Positions 52,383-62,010 are shown, counted from the first letter of the stretch. The stretch: 64,000 nucleotides of DNA from Alistipes sp. (GCA_022782405.1 JALFNK010000009.1:97892-161891); one strand, 5' to 3'. The notes: generated from the sequence alone by a model not told the origin. Program-made: numbers and translations.

Positions 52383-53213
52383 ATGAAAAAGGTTCTTCTC
52401 CTTCTTCTGACAGCTCTCCTTGCAATGCCGGCACTGGCCGGCGGAGAGGTCCCGCAACTCAAACTCATCTCCTACAACATGCGCAACAGCGGCGGCGGAG
52501 ACGGTCCCAACAACTGGGAGCACCGACGCCACGCCACGGAACGGATGATCCGCGAGGAGGCTCCCGATCTCTTCGGAGTCCAGGAGGCCCTGGCCGACCA
52601 GCTGCAGTTTCTCGACGAACACTGTGCGGAGTATGCCCGCGTGGGCGTCGGCCGCGACGACGGCGACAAGGCCGGAGAGACGATGGCGATCTACTACCGG
52701 CGCGACCGTTTCGACCTGGCGGACAGCGGCACACTGTGGTTGAGCGAGACACCCGACACGCCGTCGCGCGGCTGGGACGGAGCCTGCAACCGCACGGTTA
52801 CCTGGGTCGAACTTCACGACAGGACGTCGGGCAAAACCTTCTTCTACTTCAACACCCACCTCGACCATCAGGGCAAAAAGGCCCGCGAGGAGGGTATCAA
52901 ACTGCTCGTCGAGGCCATCGGCACAATAGCCGGCAAGGCGCCGGCGATCCTCGGCGGCGATTTCAACTCCCCGACCGACAGCCCGATCTTCCGCCCGCTT
53001 ACCAAATTCATGAAATCGGCCCGCGAGAAGGCACCCGTCAGCGACAGCGAGGGGACGTTCAACGGTTTCGGATCGGCCCCCGACACGATCGTCATCGACC
53101 ATATCTATTTCCGGGGCAAACTCCGCTGCCTGCGTTTCGAGACCCTCAAGGGTAATTACGGCGCACCCTATATCTCGGACCACTACCCCATTGCCGCCGT
53201 CTTCGCGCTCTGA
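52383..53213 (+). CDS. Secreted endonuclease/exonuclease/phosphatase family protein
   Basis: 276 residues with a signal peptide (MKKVLLLLLTALLAMPALAG). The EEP fold is complete: ISYNMRNSGG (Asn), LFGVQEALADQ (metal Glu), NTHLDHQGKKAR (His-Asp), ILGGDFNSPTDSP (Asp-x-Asn) and YISDHYPIAAVF (Asp-His). Metal-dependent phosphodiesterase; in Bacteroidetes, secreted members act on nucleic acids, sphingolipids or sugar phosphates, and the sequence does not decide. umuD starts 30 bases later, so read-through into the SOS-type pair is possible. Confidence 0.88.
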   Translation: MKKVLLLLLTALLAMPALAGGEVPQLKLISYNMRNSGGGDGPNNWEHRRHATERMIREEAPDLFGVQEALADQLQFLDEHCAEYARVGVGRDDGDKAGETMAIYYRRDRFDLADSGTLWLSETPDTPSRGWDGACNRTVTWVELHDRTSGKTFFYFNTHLDHQGKKAREEGIKLLVEAIGTIAGKAPAILGGDFNSPTDSPIFRPLTKFMKSAREKAPVSDSEGTFNGFGSAPDTIVIDHIYFRGKLRCLRFETLKGNYGAPYISDHYPIAAVFAL

Positions 53214-53243
53214 CGCCGCGGACTCACGACAAATATTCCGGCC

Positions 53244-53684
53244 ATGCAGGACTCCGACAGCACACTCCGCTTCATCGACCCCGAAACCTCTTCGGGGGAG
53301 GATCTCGCCGGTCCGGGCGGCGACCTGTCGTCGGGGTTCCCCTCGCCGGCCGAGCACTTCACGGACGCTCCGCTCGACCTGAACCGCCGCTTCATCCGCA
53401 ATCCGGCGGCCACCTTCTTCGCCCGCGTCGAGGGCAACGCCCTGCGCGACGAGGGAATCCGCGACGGCGATCTGCTGCTCATCGACAAGTCGGTCGAAGC
53501 CTTCGACGGCTGTCTGGCAGTCTGCTTCCTCGACGGTGAATTCCGTCTCAAACGCGTCGAAATCCGTGCAGGGCAGATTCGGCTGTACCCCTCCGATCCG
53601 GGACACGGTTCTGCGGAAAAGTTCCGCAACGAAGAGCTCTCGATCTGGGGCGTAGTCGTCGCCTCGATACGCAAACATCTGTAA
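53244..53684 (+). CDS. umuD: UmuD-like S24 family protein lacking the catalytic serine
   Basis: 146 residues. UmuD normally cleaves itself after RecA activation and then joins UmuC as DNA polymerase V. Here SSGFPSPAEHF (29-39) keeps a cleavage-site-like Ser-Gly corresponding to Cys24-Gly25 of E. coli, and the Lys of the Ser-Lys dyad is kept (Lys103 in EFRLKRVE). The Ser loop, normally G-D-S-M, reads G-N-A-L (64-67), so the nucleophile is Ala66. Self-cleavage should be impossible unless another serine substitutes. The frame is intact and 7 bases from umuC, so the protein is probably still made as a full-length partner. Confidence 0.85.
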   Translation: MQDSDSTLRFIDPETSSGEDLAGPGGDLSSGFPSPAEHFTDAPLDLNRRFIRNPAATFFARVEGNALRDEGIRDGDLLLIDKSVEAFDGCLAVCFLDGEFRLKRVEIRAGQIRLYPSDPGHGSAEKFRNEELSIWGVVVASIRKHL

Positions 53685-53691
53685 ACTGCCC

Positions 53692-54951
53692 ATGTACGGA
53701 CTTTGCGACTGCAACAACTTCTTCGCTTCGTGCGAACGGGTTTTCCGTCCGGAGTTGAACGGACGGCCGGTTATCGTGCTGTCGAACAACGACGGTTGCG
53801 TCATCGCCCGGTCGAACGAGGCCAAGGCGCTCGGTATCCGCATGGGACACCCCTTTTTCCAGATCCGCGACCTTGTGGAGCGCTGTGGCGTGGCGGTGTT
53901 CTCGAGCAACTTCGCCCTCTACGGCGACATGTCGCGGCGTGTGATCCGCACCCTGCGGACGATGGTTCCCGCCGCCGAGGTTTACTCGATCGACGAGGCG
54001 TTTCTCGACTTGCGGGGCATTGCCCTTGGGGAGCTCACACCGTTGGGGCGCACGATCAGCCGTACCGTGCAGCGCAATACGGGCATCCCCGTAAGCATTG
54101 GAATCGCTCCGACAAAGACCCTGGCAAAGATCGCCTCGAAGCTCTGCAAGCGCTATTCGCGACTTGAGGGGTGTTGTCTGATGCACCGCGAAGAGGATAT
54201 CGAAAAGGTGTTGCGGAAATTTCCCATCGGCGACGTCTGGGGTATCGGGCGCAAGCATCGCCGCATGCTTCAGGAGGCGGGAATCGCCACGGCATGGGAC
54301 TTTACGGATTGCTCCGCGGCGTGGGTCCGCGGCCGCATGGGCGTAACGGGACTGCGCACCTGGAGCGAACTGCGGGGCGAGGCGTGCATCGACTTCGAGA
54401 ATGCCCCGCAGGGACGGCAGCAGATCACCGTTTCGCGCAGCTTTGCCCACGAACTGACGGACCGCCATTCGCTGCATGCCTCGGTTTCGACCTTCGCGTC
54501 GCTCTGCGCCGAGAAGCTGCGGCGGCAGCGGAGCCTTTGCGGGGAACTCACCGTCTTCATCTACACGAACCGCCACCGGGAAGACCTGCCCCAGTATTTC
54601 GAGAGCGAAACACTGCGGCCGCCCGTGGCAACGGACGACACGCTGGAACTCGTTTCACTGGCCGTGCAGGCGCTCAAACGCATCTACCGCGAAGGATACG
54701 GATACAAAAAAGCCGGGGTGTCGCTCTCGGAGCTCACTCCGAAACAAGGCGCACAGAGCGACCTGTTCGACCCCGTGGACCGCGACCGGCGGGCCCGGCT
54801 CATGGCCGCGCTCGATGCCGCCAACCGGCAGTTCGGCCGCGACCGGGTCATCGTCGCTTCGCGCGAACTCGACCCGCCGCAGATGAACCGCCAGCACCTC
54901 TCGCGCGGCTACACGACCGACTGGGACGAAATCCTCACGGTCAAGGCCTGA
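53692..54951 (+). CDS. umuC: Y-family DNA polymerase UmuC
   Basis: 419 residues, translesion polymerase subunit. MYGLCDCNNFFASCERVFRP contains the metal Asp; SNNDGCVIARSNEAKALGI, FSSNFALYGDMSRRV and the active-site YSIDEAFLDL follow, then TKTLAKIASKLCKR and the helix-hairpin-helix VWGIGRKHRRML. The C-terminal little-finger and UmuC-specific DUF4113 tail are present (GYKKAGVSLSELTP, QLFGRDRV-like QFGRDRV, SRGYTTDWDEIL). Full length with all catalytic carboxylates. The gene ends two bases from the convergent hutI. Confidence 0.95.
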   Translation: MYGLCDCNNFFASCERVFRPELNGRPVIVLSNNDGCVIARSNEAKALGIRMGHPFFQIRDLVERCGVAVFSSNFALYGDMSRRVIRTLRTMVPAAEVYSIDEAFLDLRGIALGELTPLGRTISRTVQRNTGIPVSIGIAPTKTLAKIASKLCKRYSRLEGCCLMHREEDIEKVLRKFPIGDVWGIGRKHRRMLQEAGIATAWDFTDCSAAWVRGRMGVTGLRTWSELRGEACIDFENAPQGRQQITVSRSFAHELTDRHSLHASVSTFASLCAEKLRRQRSLCGELTVFIYTNRHREDLPQYFESETLRPPVATDDTLELVSLAVQALKRIYREGYGYKKAGVSLSELTPKQGAQSDLFDPVDRDRRARLMAALDAANRQFGRDRVIVASRELDPPQMNRQHLSRGYTTDWDEILTVKA

Positions 54952-54953
54952 AG

Positions 54954-56195
54954 CTACGCGACGATCTCCTCGCCACGCAGGAAGACGCGGTCGATGAGCG
55001 GCGTCTGATAGGCGTAGGTAAAGAATTCGATCGACGGCATCGGGCGCGTGAGAAAGAAGTTGGCGACCTTGCCCGCGGTAATCGACCCGTAGTCGCGGCT
55101 CAATCCCATGGCATAGGCGCCGTTGAGCGTCGCGGCGCAGAGCGCCTCGCGCGGAGTCATCCGCAGACGGATCGAAGCCAGCGCGGCGACCATGCGCATG
55201 TTCCCCGAGGGTGAGGAGCCGGGGTTGTAGTCCGAGGCGAGAGCCACGCCCAGTCCTGCACGGATCATCTCCCGGGCCGGCGGATTGCTCATGCCGAGGA
55301 AGAAGGCGGCGCCGGGCAGCAGCGTAGGCATCGTCTCCGAACCGCGCAGCACTTCGATCTCCGCGGCACCGCTGCGTTCGAGGTGATCGACCGAAAGGGC
55401 CCCGCAGCGGACGCCCACCTGTACGCCGCCCGAAAAGGCCAGTTCGTTGGCATGAATCTTTGCCCGCAGCCCCAGAGCGCGCCCCGCATTCAGGATACGT
55501 TCCGTCTCCTCCACCGTGAAGAAGCCTTCGTCGCAGAAGACATCGACGAAATCGGCCAGACCCTCGCGAGCTACGGCAGGCAGCATCTCGCGGCACACCA
55601 GATCGACATAGGCCCCCTGACGGCCCCGATAGGCGCGCGCCACGGCATGTGCGCCGAGGAAGGTTGCACGGACCTCCAGCGGTGCCGTCTCGCGGATCCG
55701 GCGGATGACACGCAGCATCTTCAGCTCGTCCTCGGTCGAAAGGCCGTAGCCGCTTTTGATCTCCACACATCCCGTACCCATGGCGGCAATCTCCGCAATG
55801 CGCTCCATTGCCGTACGGTAGAGCTCCTCCTCCGAAGCGGCATGCAGCCGGTCGGCGGAGTTGAGAATACCTCCGCCCCGACGGGCGATCTCCTCGTACG
55901 AAAGGCCGTTGATCTTGTCCAGAAACTCCTGTTCGCGGCTCCCGGCATAGACCAGATGCGTATGCGAGTCGCAGAACGACGGGAAGAGCATTCCGCCGCG
56001 GGCGTCGATCCGCCGGTCGGCATCGCCGGGGATGCCGTCATCCCGGCGGCCGAAGGCGGCGATACGCCCCTCTTCGACCAGCAGCCAGGCATCCTCGAGC
56101 GTCTCCATGCGGTCCATCTCCGCGCCGCAGAGCCGGAGACGCCCCTGCCGCTCGATGCCCGCAATGCAGCCGATATGATCCACCAGCGTTCTCAT
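54954..56195 (-). CDS. hutI: Imidazolonepropionase
   Basis: Hydrolyses imidazolonepropionate to formiminoglutamate in histidine degradation. 413-residue amidohydrolase with FCDSHTHLVYAGSREQEF (metal His pair), CVEIKSGYGLS, VDVFCDEGFF, KIHANELAFSGGVQVG and the metal Asp in ALASDYNPGSSP. Starts inside the last codons of hutH (four-base overlap ATGA), so it is the last gene of the ftcD-hutU-hutH-hutI transcript. The gap to the convergent umuC is two bases with no terminator hairpin visible. Confidence 0.95.
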   Translation of the reverse strand: MRTLVDHIGCIAGIERQGRLRLCGAEMDRMETLEDAWLLVEEGRIAAFGRRDDGIPGDADRRIDARGGMLFPSFCDSHTHLVYAGSREQEFLDKINGLSYEEIARRGGGILNSADRLHAASEEELYRTAMERIAEIAAMGTGCVEIKSGYGLSTEDELKMLRVIRRIRETAPLEVRATFLGAHAVARAYRGRQGAYVDLVCREMLPAVAREGLADFVDVFCDEGFFTVEETERILNAGRALGLRAKIHANELAFSGGVQVGVRCGALSVDHLERSGAAEIEVLRGSETMPTLLPGAAFFLGMSNPPAREMIRAGLGVALASDYNPGSSPSGNMRMVAALASIRLRMTPREALCAATLNGAYAMGLSRDYGSITAGKVANFFLTRPMPSIEFFTYAYQTPLIDRVFLRGEEIVA

Positions 56196-57673
56196 CGCTC
56201 ACGCAGGAATTGCACCGACGCCTCGATATGGGGATACATCACCGTATCGTTATCGATGAAGGGAACCTTCCGGCGGTAGTCGGCGACCATGCGCTCCAAC
56301 TCGGGCGACGTGCGGGCCGGACGGCGGAATTCAAGGGCCTGCGCGGCGTTGAACAATTCGATGGCCAGCACCCGCTCGGTATTGAGCGCCACACGGCGGA
56401 GTTTCGTCGCGGCGTTCGAGCCCATGCTGACGTGGTCCTCCTGTCCCTGCGACGAGGGGATCGAATCGACCGAGGCGGGCATGCAGAGTCCCTTCGACTG
56501 ACTGACGATCGACGCCGCGGTATACTGCGGGATCATGAAACCGCTGTTCAACCCGGGATTCGCCACCAGGAATTTCGGCAATTCACGCGCCCCGGAGATG
56601 AGTTTGTAGATGCGTCGTTCGGAGATATTGCCCAACTCGGCCAGGGCGATGGCCAGAAAGTCCATCGCCAGGGCGATCGGCTGCCCGTGGAAGTTGCCCG
56701 CCGAGATGATCATATCCTCCTCGGGAAAGACGGTCGGATTGTCCGTCGGCGAGTTGATCTCCGTCTCGAGCACCCTTTCGACATAGTCGATCGTATCCTT
56801 CGTGGCGCCATGCACCTGCGGCATGCAGCGGAAAGAATAGGGGTCCTGCACATGCCGTTTGGGCCGGCCGATCAGTTCGCTGCCCTCGAGCAGGCGCCGC
56901 ACGGCGCGGGCCGTGGCGAGCTGACCGCTGTGGGCACGGATCAGGTGTACCTCATCGTAGAACGGTTCGATGCGTCCGTCAAAGGCGTCGAGCGACAGGG
57001 CGCCGATGCGGTCGGCCCAGTCGCTCAGACGGCGGGCCGCCATGAGCGACCACACGCCATAGGCACTCATGAACTGCGTGCCGTTGAGCAGCGCCAGGCC
57101 CTCCTTCGACTGCAGCTCGATAGGCTGCCAGCCGAGCGCGTCGAGCACCTCGGAGGCCGGACACTGCCGTCCTTCGTACTCCACCTCGCCCAATCCGAGC
57201 AGCGGCAGGCTCAAATGGGCCAGCGGCGCCAGATCGCCCGAAGCGCCGAGCGACCCCTGTTGATAAACCACCGGGAGAATTCCGTGGTTGTAGAAATCCA
57301 CCAACCGCTCGACGGTCCGTAGCTGCACGCCCGAATGTCCGTAGGCGAGCGACTGTATCTTGAGCAGGAGGATCAGCCGCACGATCTCCGACGGCACCCG
57401 CTCGCCCGTACCGCAGGCATGCGACATGACCAGATTGCGCTGCAGCTGCGCCAGTTCGTTACTGCCGACCGAAATGTCGCACAGCGAGCCGAATCCGGTC
57501 GTGATGCCGTAAATCGGCTGTTCGGAGTGTTCGATCCTGCGGTCGAGGTATTCGCGGCAGCGGACGATCCGCCGCCGGGACTCTTCGCTCAAGGCAATCG
57601 GCATGCGACGGTCCAGAATCTCCCGCAACCGGGCAATCGTCAGCCGTTCGGGCGAAATATAGTGCTGTTCCAT
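56192..57673 (-). CDS. hutH: Histidine ammonia-lyase
   Basis: Converts histidine to urocanate and ammonia. 493 residues; the Ala-Ser-Gly that forms the MIO prosthetic group is in QQGSLGASGDLAPLAHL (about 146-148). Other family strings are YGITTGFGSL, GTQFMSAYG, VQDPYSFRCMPQVHGA (catalytic YSFR), and SQGQEDHVSMGSNAATKL. Overlaps hutI by four bases and lies 16 bases after hutU. Confidence 0.96.
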   Translation of the reverse strand: MEQHYISPERLTIARLREILDRRMPIALSEESRRRIVRCREYLDRRIEHSEQPIYGITTGFGSLCDISVGSNELAQLQRNLVMSHACGTGERVPSEIVRLILLLKIQSLAYGHSGVQLRTVERLVDFYNHGILPVVYQQGSLGASGDLAPLAHLSLPLLGLGEVEYEGRQCPASEVLDALGWQPIELQSKEGLALLNGTQFMSAYGVWSLMAARRLSDWADRIGALSLDAFDGRIEPFYDEVHLIRAHSGQLATARAVRRLLEGSELIGRPKRHVQDPYSFRCMPQVHGATKDTIDYVERVLETEINSPTDNPTVFPEEDMIISAGNFHGQPIALAMDFLAIALAELGNISERRIYKLISGARELPKFLVANPGLNSGFMIPQYTAASIVSQSKGLCMPASVDSIPSSQGQEDHVSMGSNAATKLRRVALNTERVLAIELFNAAQALEFRRPARTSPELERMVADYRRKVPFIDNDTVMYPHIEASVQFLRER

Positions 57674-57689
57674 GACTGTATCTCTTTTT

Positions 57690-59711
57690 TTATTCGTTCT
57701 CGGTCAATGCCTCGCGGACAATCCCGTCGTCAGCGTAGTTCGGAAGCGTAACGCACAGGTCGGGTGTCCGCTCCATCTCGCGGCGGATCGCCTCCACGGC
57801 CCCGTCGTTGCGGGCCCAGCTGCGGCGGGCGATACCGTTGTTCACATCCCAGAAGAGCATCTCGCGGATGTGGCGTTCGGAAGCCTCCGAACCGTCGATC
57901 ACCATACCGAAGCCGCCGTTGATGACCTCGCCCCAGCCGACACCGCCGCCGTTGTGGAGCGACACCCAGGTCGCGCCGCGGAAGGCATCGCCGATGACGT
58001 TCTGCACGGCCATGTCGGCCGTACGGTTCGAACCGTCGTAGATGTTGGCGGTCTCCCGGTAGGGCGAATCCGTACCCGAGACGTCGTGGTGGTCGCGGCC
58101 CAGCACGACGGGAGCCGAGATGCGGCCGTCGGCGATTGCCCGGTTGAAAGCCTCGGCAATCTTCGTGCGGCCCTCGCAGTCGGCGTAGAGGATGCGCGCC
58201 TGCGAGCCTACGACAAGATGGTTGCGGCCCGCCTCGCGGATCCAATGGATGTTGTCCTCAAGTTGTCCGCGGATCGATTCGGGCGCCGTGCGGGCGATCT
58301 CCTCGAGCGCCTCGGCGGCCAGTCGGTCGGTCATTTCGAGGTCCTCGGCCTTGCCCGAGGTGCAGACCCAGCGGAAGGGCCCGAAACCGTAGTCGAAGAA
58401 CATCGGACCCATGATATCCTGCACATAGGAGGGATAGCGGAAGCGGCCCCCCTCGCCCATCACCGCGGCACCGGCCCGCGACGCCTCGAGCAGGAAGGCA
58501 TTGCCGTAGTCGAAGAAGTACATGCCGTCGGCCGTCAGGCGGTTGATCGCGTCGACCTGACGCCGCAGCGACTCCTGCACGCATTCGCGGAAACGCGCAG
58601 GCTCCTCGGCCATCATCTTGTTCGAAGCCTCGTAGCTCAATCCCACGGGATAGTAGCCGCCCGACCAGGGATTGTGCAGCGAGGTCTGGTCCGAACCCAG
58701 ATCGACACGGATCCGTTCCGCAGCCAGCCGCTCCCAGAGGTCCACGACATTGCCCACATAGGCCAGTGAGACGACCTCGCGGTCGGCCACGGCCTTCCGG
58801 ATGCGCGGGATGAGCTCATCGAGCGAGTCGTGCAGTTCATCGACCCATCCCTGCTCGTAACGTTTCTGCGCTGCCTTGGGATTGATCTCGGCAATGACCG
58901 AAACCACGCCCGAAATATTGCCTGCCTTGGCCTGTGCCCCCGACATGCCGCCGAGTCCCGACGAGACGAAGAGCATGCCGCGCGGCGAGGTGCGTCCCTC
59001 GGTGAAGCGTTTGCGCGCGGCGTTCATCACCGTAATGGTCGTGCCGTGGACGATGCCCTGCGGCCCGATATACATATAGGAGCCTGCGGTCATCTGCCCG
59101 TACTGCGAAACCCCGAGGGCATTCATCCGCTCCCAGTCGTCGGGCTTCGAGTAGTTGGGGATCACCATGCCGTTCGTAACGACGACGCGCGGCGCATCGG
59201 GATGCGAAGGGAAGAGCCCCAGCGGATGGCCCGAATACATGACCAGCGTCTGGCGGTCGGTCATCTCGGAAAGGTATTTCATCGTCAGCCGGTACTGCGC
59301 CCAGTTCTGGAACACGGCACCGTTGCCGCCGTAGGTGATCAGCTCGTGGGGATGCTGCGCCACGGCCTTGTCCAGATTGTTCTGGATCATCAGCATGATG
59401 GCCGCAGCCTGCCGGCAGCGGGCCGGGTATTCGTCGATCGGCCGCGCATACATCTCGTAATCGGGGCGCAGGCGGTACATGTAGATACGGCCGTACTTGC
59501 GCAGCTCGGCGGCGAACTCGCGGGCCAGCAGCGCATGGTGTTTCGCCGGGAAGTAACGCAGGGCATTGCGCAGGGCCAGCTCCTTCTCGGCCGGCGTGAG
59601 TATATCCTTGCGCTTGGGCGCATGGTTGATCTGCTTGTCGTACGGTTTCGCGGCGGGCAGCCGGTCGGGAATACCCGCGCGGATATCGGCTTGGAATTCG
59701 GCTAAAGTCAT
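57690..59711 (-). CDS. hutU: Urocanate hydratase
   Basis: Adds water to urocanate using tightly bound NAD, giving imidazolonepropionate. 673 residues from ATG 59711 (MTLAEFQADI); the upstream frame adds a basic low-complexity tail and overlaps ftcD. This is the long form of the enzyme, compared with about 555 residues in proteobacteria. Recognisable blocks: LMIQNNLDKAVAQHPHELITYG, VMYSGHPLGLFPS, SSGLGGMSGAQAKA (NAD site), GSDQTSLHNPWSGGYYP, and WVSLHNGGGVGWGEVIN. Gap to ftcD is 16 bases. Confidence 0.95.
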   Translation of the reverse strand: MTLAEFQADIRAGIPDRLPAAKPYDKQINHAPKRKDILTPAEKELALRNALRYFPAKHHALLAREFAAELRKYGRIYMYRLRPDYEMYARPIDEYPARCRQAAAIMLMIQNNLDKAVAQHPHELITYGGNGAVFQNWAQYRLTMKYLSEMTDRQTLVMYSGHPLGLFPSHPDAPRVVVTNGMVIPNYSKPDDWERMNALGVSQYGQMTAGSYMYIGPQGIVHGTTITVMNAARKRFTEGRTSPRGMLFVSSGLGGMSGAQAKAGNISGVVSVIAEINPKAAQKRYEQGWVDELHDSLDELIPRIRKAVADREVVSLAYVGNVVDLWERLAAERIRVDLGSDQTSLHNPWSGGYYPVGLSYEASNKMMAEEPARFRECVQESLRRQVDAINRLTADGMYFFDYGNAFLLEASRAGAAVMGEGGRFRYPSYVQDIMGPMFFDYGFGPFRWVCTSGKAEDLEMTDRLAAEALEEIARTAPESIRGQLEDNIHWIREAGRNHLVVGSQARILYADCEGRTKIAEAFNRAIADGRISAPVVLGRDHHDVSGTDSPYRETANIYDGSNRTADMAVQNVIGDAFRGATWVSLHNGGGVGWGEVINGGFGMVIDGSEASERHIREMLFWDVNNGIARRSWARNDGAVEAIRREMERTPDLCVTLPNYADDGIVREALTENE

Positions 59712-59727
59712 AGGTCTACACATTTTT

Positions 59728-61428
59728 TTATTGGATCTTCTGCTCGACGATGCGGAGCACCTCCGCCTCCCGGCGCACGGCTTCGGCTGCCAGCGCCTCG
59801 GCCTCGGCGACCAACGCCTCGGCCGTTGCACGGTCCTTGAGACCTGCGGCATTGATTTTCACGTTCAGACAGGCTCCCAGCACGGCACTGCGGGCGGCAA
59901 GGGCGCCGACCCCCGCATCCGAAACCGAATTGGGATTGCCCTCCGAGGCCATCGCCCCGACAAGCGGGAAGACCTTCACGGCGGCCTTCATCGTCCGCAA
60001 CGGCACCTGCGTGGCATAGAGCGTAGCCTCCTGCAGCGCGGCGCTGCGGGCCGCCTTCTCCGCATCGGTGCTCTTGGGCATGGCGAAGACCGCCATGATG
60101 CGGTTGAAGGCCTCGGTATCCTCATCGACCAGATGCAGCAGTTCGCGCAGCAGCGCCTGGCCCTGCTCGGCCCAGTCGGAGAACTCCTCCCAACGGTCGT
60201 CCCAGCCGGCCTTGTGCGACGAGAGGTTGGCGACCATCGTACCGAGCGCGGCACCCAGTGCTCCCATGTAGGCCGAGATCGAACCGCCGCCCGGAGCCGG
60301 GGATTCGCTGGCCGTCTCCTCGGCAAAACCCTTGCAGGTCATGTCGATCAGGCGTTTTTTCTTCTCGTCCGCTTCAAGCAGGTACTCGATCACCTTCTCC
60401 TCGGGATGGAACGGCTTCAGATCGTCGAGGCCCATCGACTTGACGGCCAGCCGCACGATCTCCTCTTCGGCAATACCCGTCGAGCGATGCTGCTTGCGCA
60501 GGAAATAACGGCCCGCCTCCAGCAGCGCCCGCTTGGGGACAAGTCCTACGATCTCGGTGCCCGTAACGCGCACGCCCCGGGCATCGGCCTTGCGGCACAC
60601 CTCGTCGAAGGCCACATGCAGCGGCGTGCGGGAGATATCCGTCAGGTTCATCGAAACCTGCGCAATGCCGTACTCCTCGATATACCAGCCGATGGCCTTC
60701 GTGGCGGGAAGCGTACCGGGACGCATGACGGGATTCCCGTCGGCGTCCTTCACGATCCGCCCCGTGATCGGATTGCCCTCGCGGACCGGGCGTCCCTTCT
60801 CGCGCACGTCGAAGGCAATGGCGTTGGCCCGCCGCGTGGAGGTCGTATTGAGGTTGAAATTGACCGCAATAAGGAAATCGCGCGCCCCGACCGTCGTAGC
60901 TCCCGTGCGGGCGACCCCCTCGTCATAGGGCCGGGCCCCGAAGTCGGGGGCCGACTCCTCGCGGGAGAGTTTCTCGGGAAGGGCTTCGTACTCCCCGGCA
61001 CGGCAGACGGCCAGGTTGCGGCGCTCGGGACGGAGTGCAGCCGCCTCGTAACAATAGGTCGGAACATGCAGTTCGTCGGCGATTCGCCGGGCCAGATCCC
61101 GGGCCAGCGCAGCACACTCCTCGAGCGTGATGCCCGAGACGGGAACCAACGGCAGCACGTCCGTGGCACCCATGCGGGGATGGGCCCCCTTATGATGCCG
61201 CATGTCGATCCGCTCGGCCGCCGCCTTCACACCGGCAAAGGCCGCCTCGACGACCGCATCGGGTTCTCCGACGAAGGTTACGACCGTACGGTTCGTCGCC
61301 TCGCCGGGATCGACATCAAGCACCTTCACGCCTCCGGACGCCTCGATCGCCGCAACGATCTGCCGGATCACCTCCTTGTCGCGTCCCTCGCTGAAATTGG
61401 GGACACACTCCACGATTCGTTTTTCCAT
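59728..61428 (-). CDS. ftcD: Bifunctional glutamate formimidoyltransferase/formimino-THF cyclodeaminase
   Basis: 566 residues from ATG 61428 (MEKRIVECVPNFSEGRD). Residues 1-300 are the formimidoyltransferase (CVPNFSEGRD, HHKGAHPRMGATDVLPLVP, RREEV-type folate region), transferring the formimino group of formiminoglutamate to tetrahydrofolate. Residues about 340-566 are the cyclodeaminase (SPAPGGGSISAYMGALGAAL), releasing ammonia and methenyl-THF. The two-domain fusion is the animal-type arrangement, common in Bacteroidetes. It gives glutamate plus one-carbon units. First gene of the histidine operon, with its -7 box at 61456. Confidence 0.95.
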   Translation of the reverse strand: MEKRIVECVPNFSEGRDKEVIRQIVAAIEASGGVKVLDVDPGEATNRTVVTFVGEPDAVVEAAFAGVKAAAERIDMRHHKGAHPRMGATDVLPLVPVSGITLEECAALARDLARRIADELHVPTYCYEAAALRPERRNLAVCRAGEYEALPEKLSREESAPDFGARPYDEGVARTGATTVGARDFLIAVNFNLNTTSTRRANAIAFDVREKGRPVREGNPITGRIVKDADGNPVMRPGTLPATKAIGWYIEEYGIAQVSMNLTDISRTPLHVAFDEVCRKADARGVRVTGTEIVGLVPKRALLEAGRYFLRKQHRSTGIAEEEIVRLAVKSMGLDDLKPFHPEEKVIEYLLEADEKKKRLIDMTCKGFAEETASESPAPGGGSISAYMGALGAALGTMVANLSSHKAGWDDRWEEFSDWAEQGQALLRELLHLVDEDTEAFNRIMAVFAMPKSTDAEKAARSAALQEATLYATQVPLRTMKAAVKVFPLVGAMASEGNPNSVSDAGVGALAARSAVLGACLNVKINAAGLKDRATAEALVAEAEALAAEAVRREAEVLRIVEQKIQ

Positions 61429-61455
61429 CTGGTATGAGTTTTCGGTTCTTTGCTT

Positions 61456-61463
61456 CAAATATA
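61456..61463 (-). promoter_or_regulatory. -7 element of the histidine degradation operon
   Basis: TATATTTG on the minus strand, 28 bases ahead of the ftcD ATG. No -33 box at standard spacing. Confidence 0.55.
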
Positions 61464-61510
61464 CTAAAATACCGGGACAAAAACGATAGACATCTATATA
61501 CTTGAATGTA

Positions 61511-61544
61511 CAAACAAAAAGCGACCTAAAAATTAGGTCGCTTT
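61511..61544 (-). terminator. Terminator of the GIY-YIG gene
   Basis: AAAGCGACCTAA (61518-61529) and TTAGGTCGCTTT (61533-61544) form a perfect 12-base stem with a three-base loop, followed on the minus strand by TTTTTGTTTG. It isolates the AT-rich unit from the hut operon. Confidence 0.88.
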
Positions 61545-61563
61545 CTTTATGTGTCTTAACAAA

Positions 61564-62004
61564 TCAATCCACCCACCAAAAGTTCGTGCAACAAGTTTTC
61601 AGCATTTCATTATCTCCATTGTTTATCACAATGATTTTATGCTGCTTGGCTTTTGGCGACAAATCATGTATGAACTCTTTATTGTAACTTGGCTTATGAC
61701 AAGCAATCAAAATCGACTCCGGGATTTCCAATGACTCATCATAATTGTCAATCTTGCCAATTGACACACTTAAATTGTTTACAAAACTGAAAATCCCGTT
61801 CAAATGTGCCCGCATTCTGTTGTCTGCATAGACTGACTTACCAATATACAGCAATGTATCTCTACCATAAATATGGTGGTCTCCATACAATTGGTACAAC
61901 ACATTATGTCTATCATCTGTACATTTTACAAGGTCATCTATGGTTTTGATAGACTGCTTATTTGACCAATTGATTATGATTTCTTGGTATTCTGCTGTTT
62001 TCAC
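61564..62004 (-). CDS. GIY-YIG nuclease-like protein
   Basis: 146 residues. A GIY-YIG-like core: VLYQLYG, then TLLYIGKS with the YIG string, NRMRAHL (conserved Arg and His), and IPESILIACHKPSYN, where Glu precedes a Pro-x-x-Asn as in the family's metal-binding helix. The first Tyr motif is weakened (VLYQL for GIY). A 13-residue loop (GDHHIYGRD) is inserted between the two motifs. DNA is AT-rich, unlike the core genes. It starts six bases after the stop of the membrane-protein gene, so the two form one transcript. Nuclease activity on DNA is likely, target unknown; a defence or mobile-element role is an inference. Confidence 0.6.
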   Translation of the reverse strand: MKTAEYQEIIINWSNKQSIKTIDDLVKCTDDRHNVLYQLYGDHHIYGRDTLLYIGKSVYADNRMRAHLNGIFSFVNNLSVSIGKIDNYDESLEIPESILIACHKPSYNKEFIHDLSPKAKQHKIIVINNGDNEMLKTCCTNFWWVD

Positions 62005-62010
62005 TGCTCG

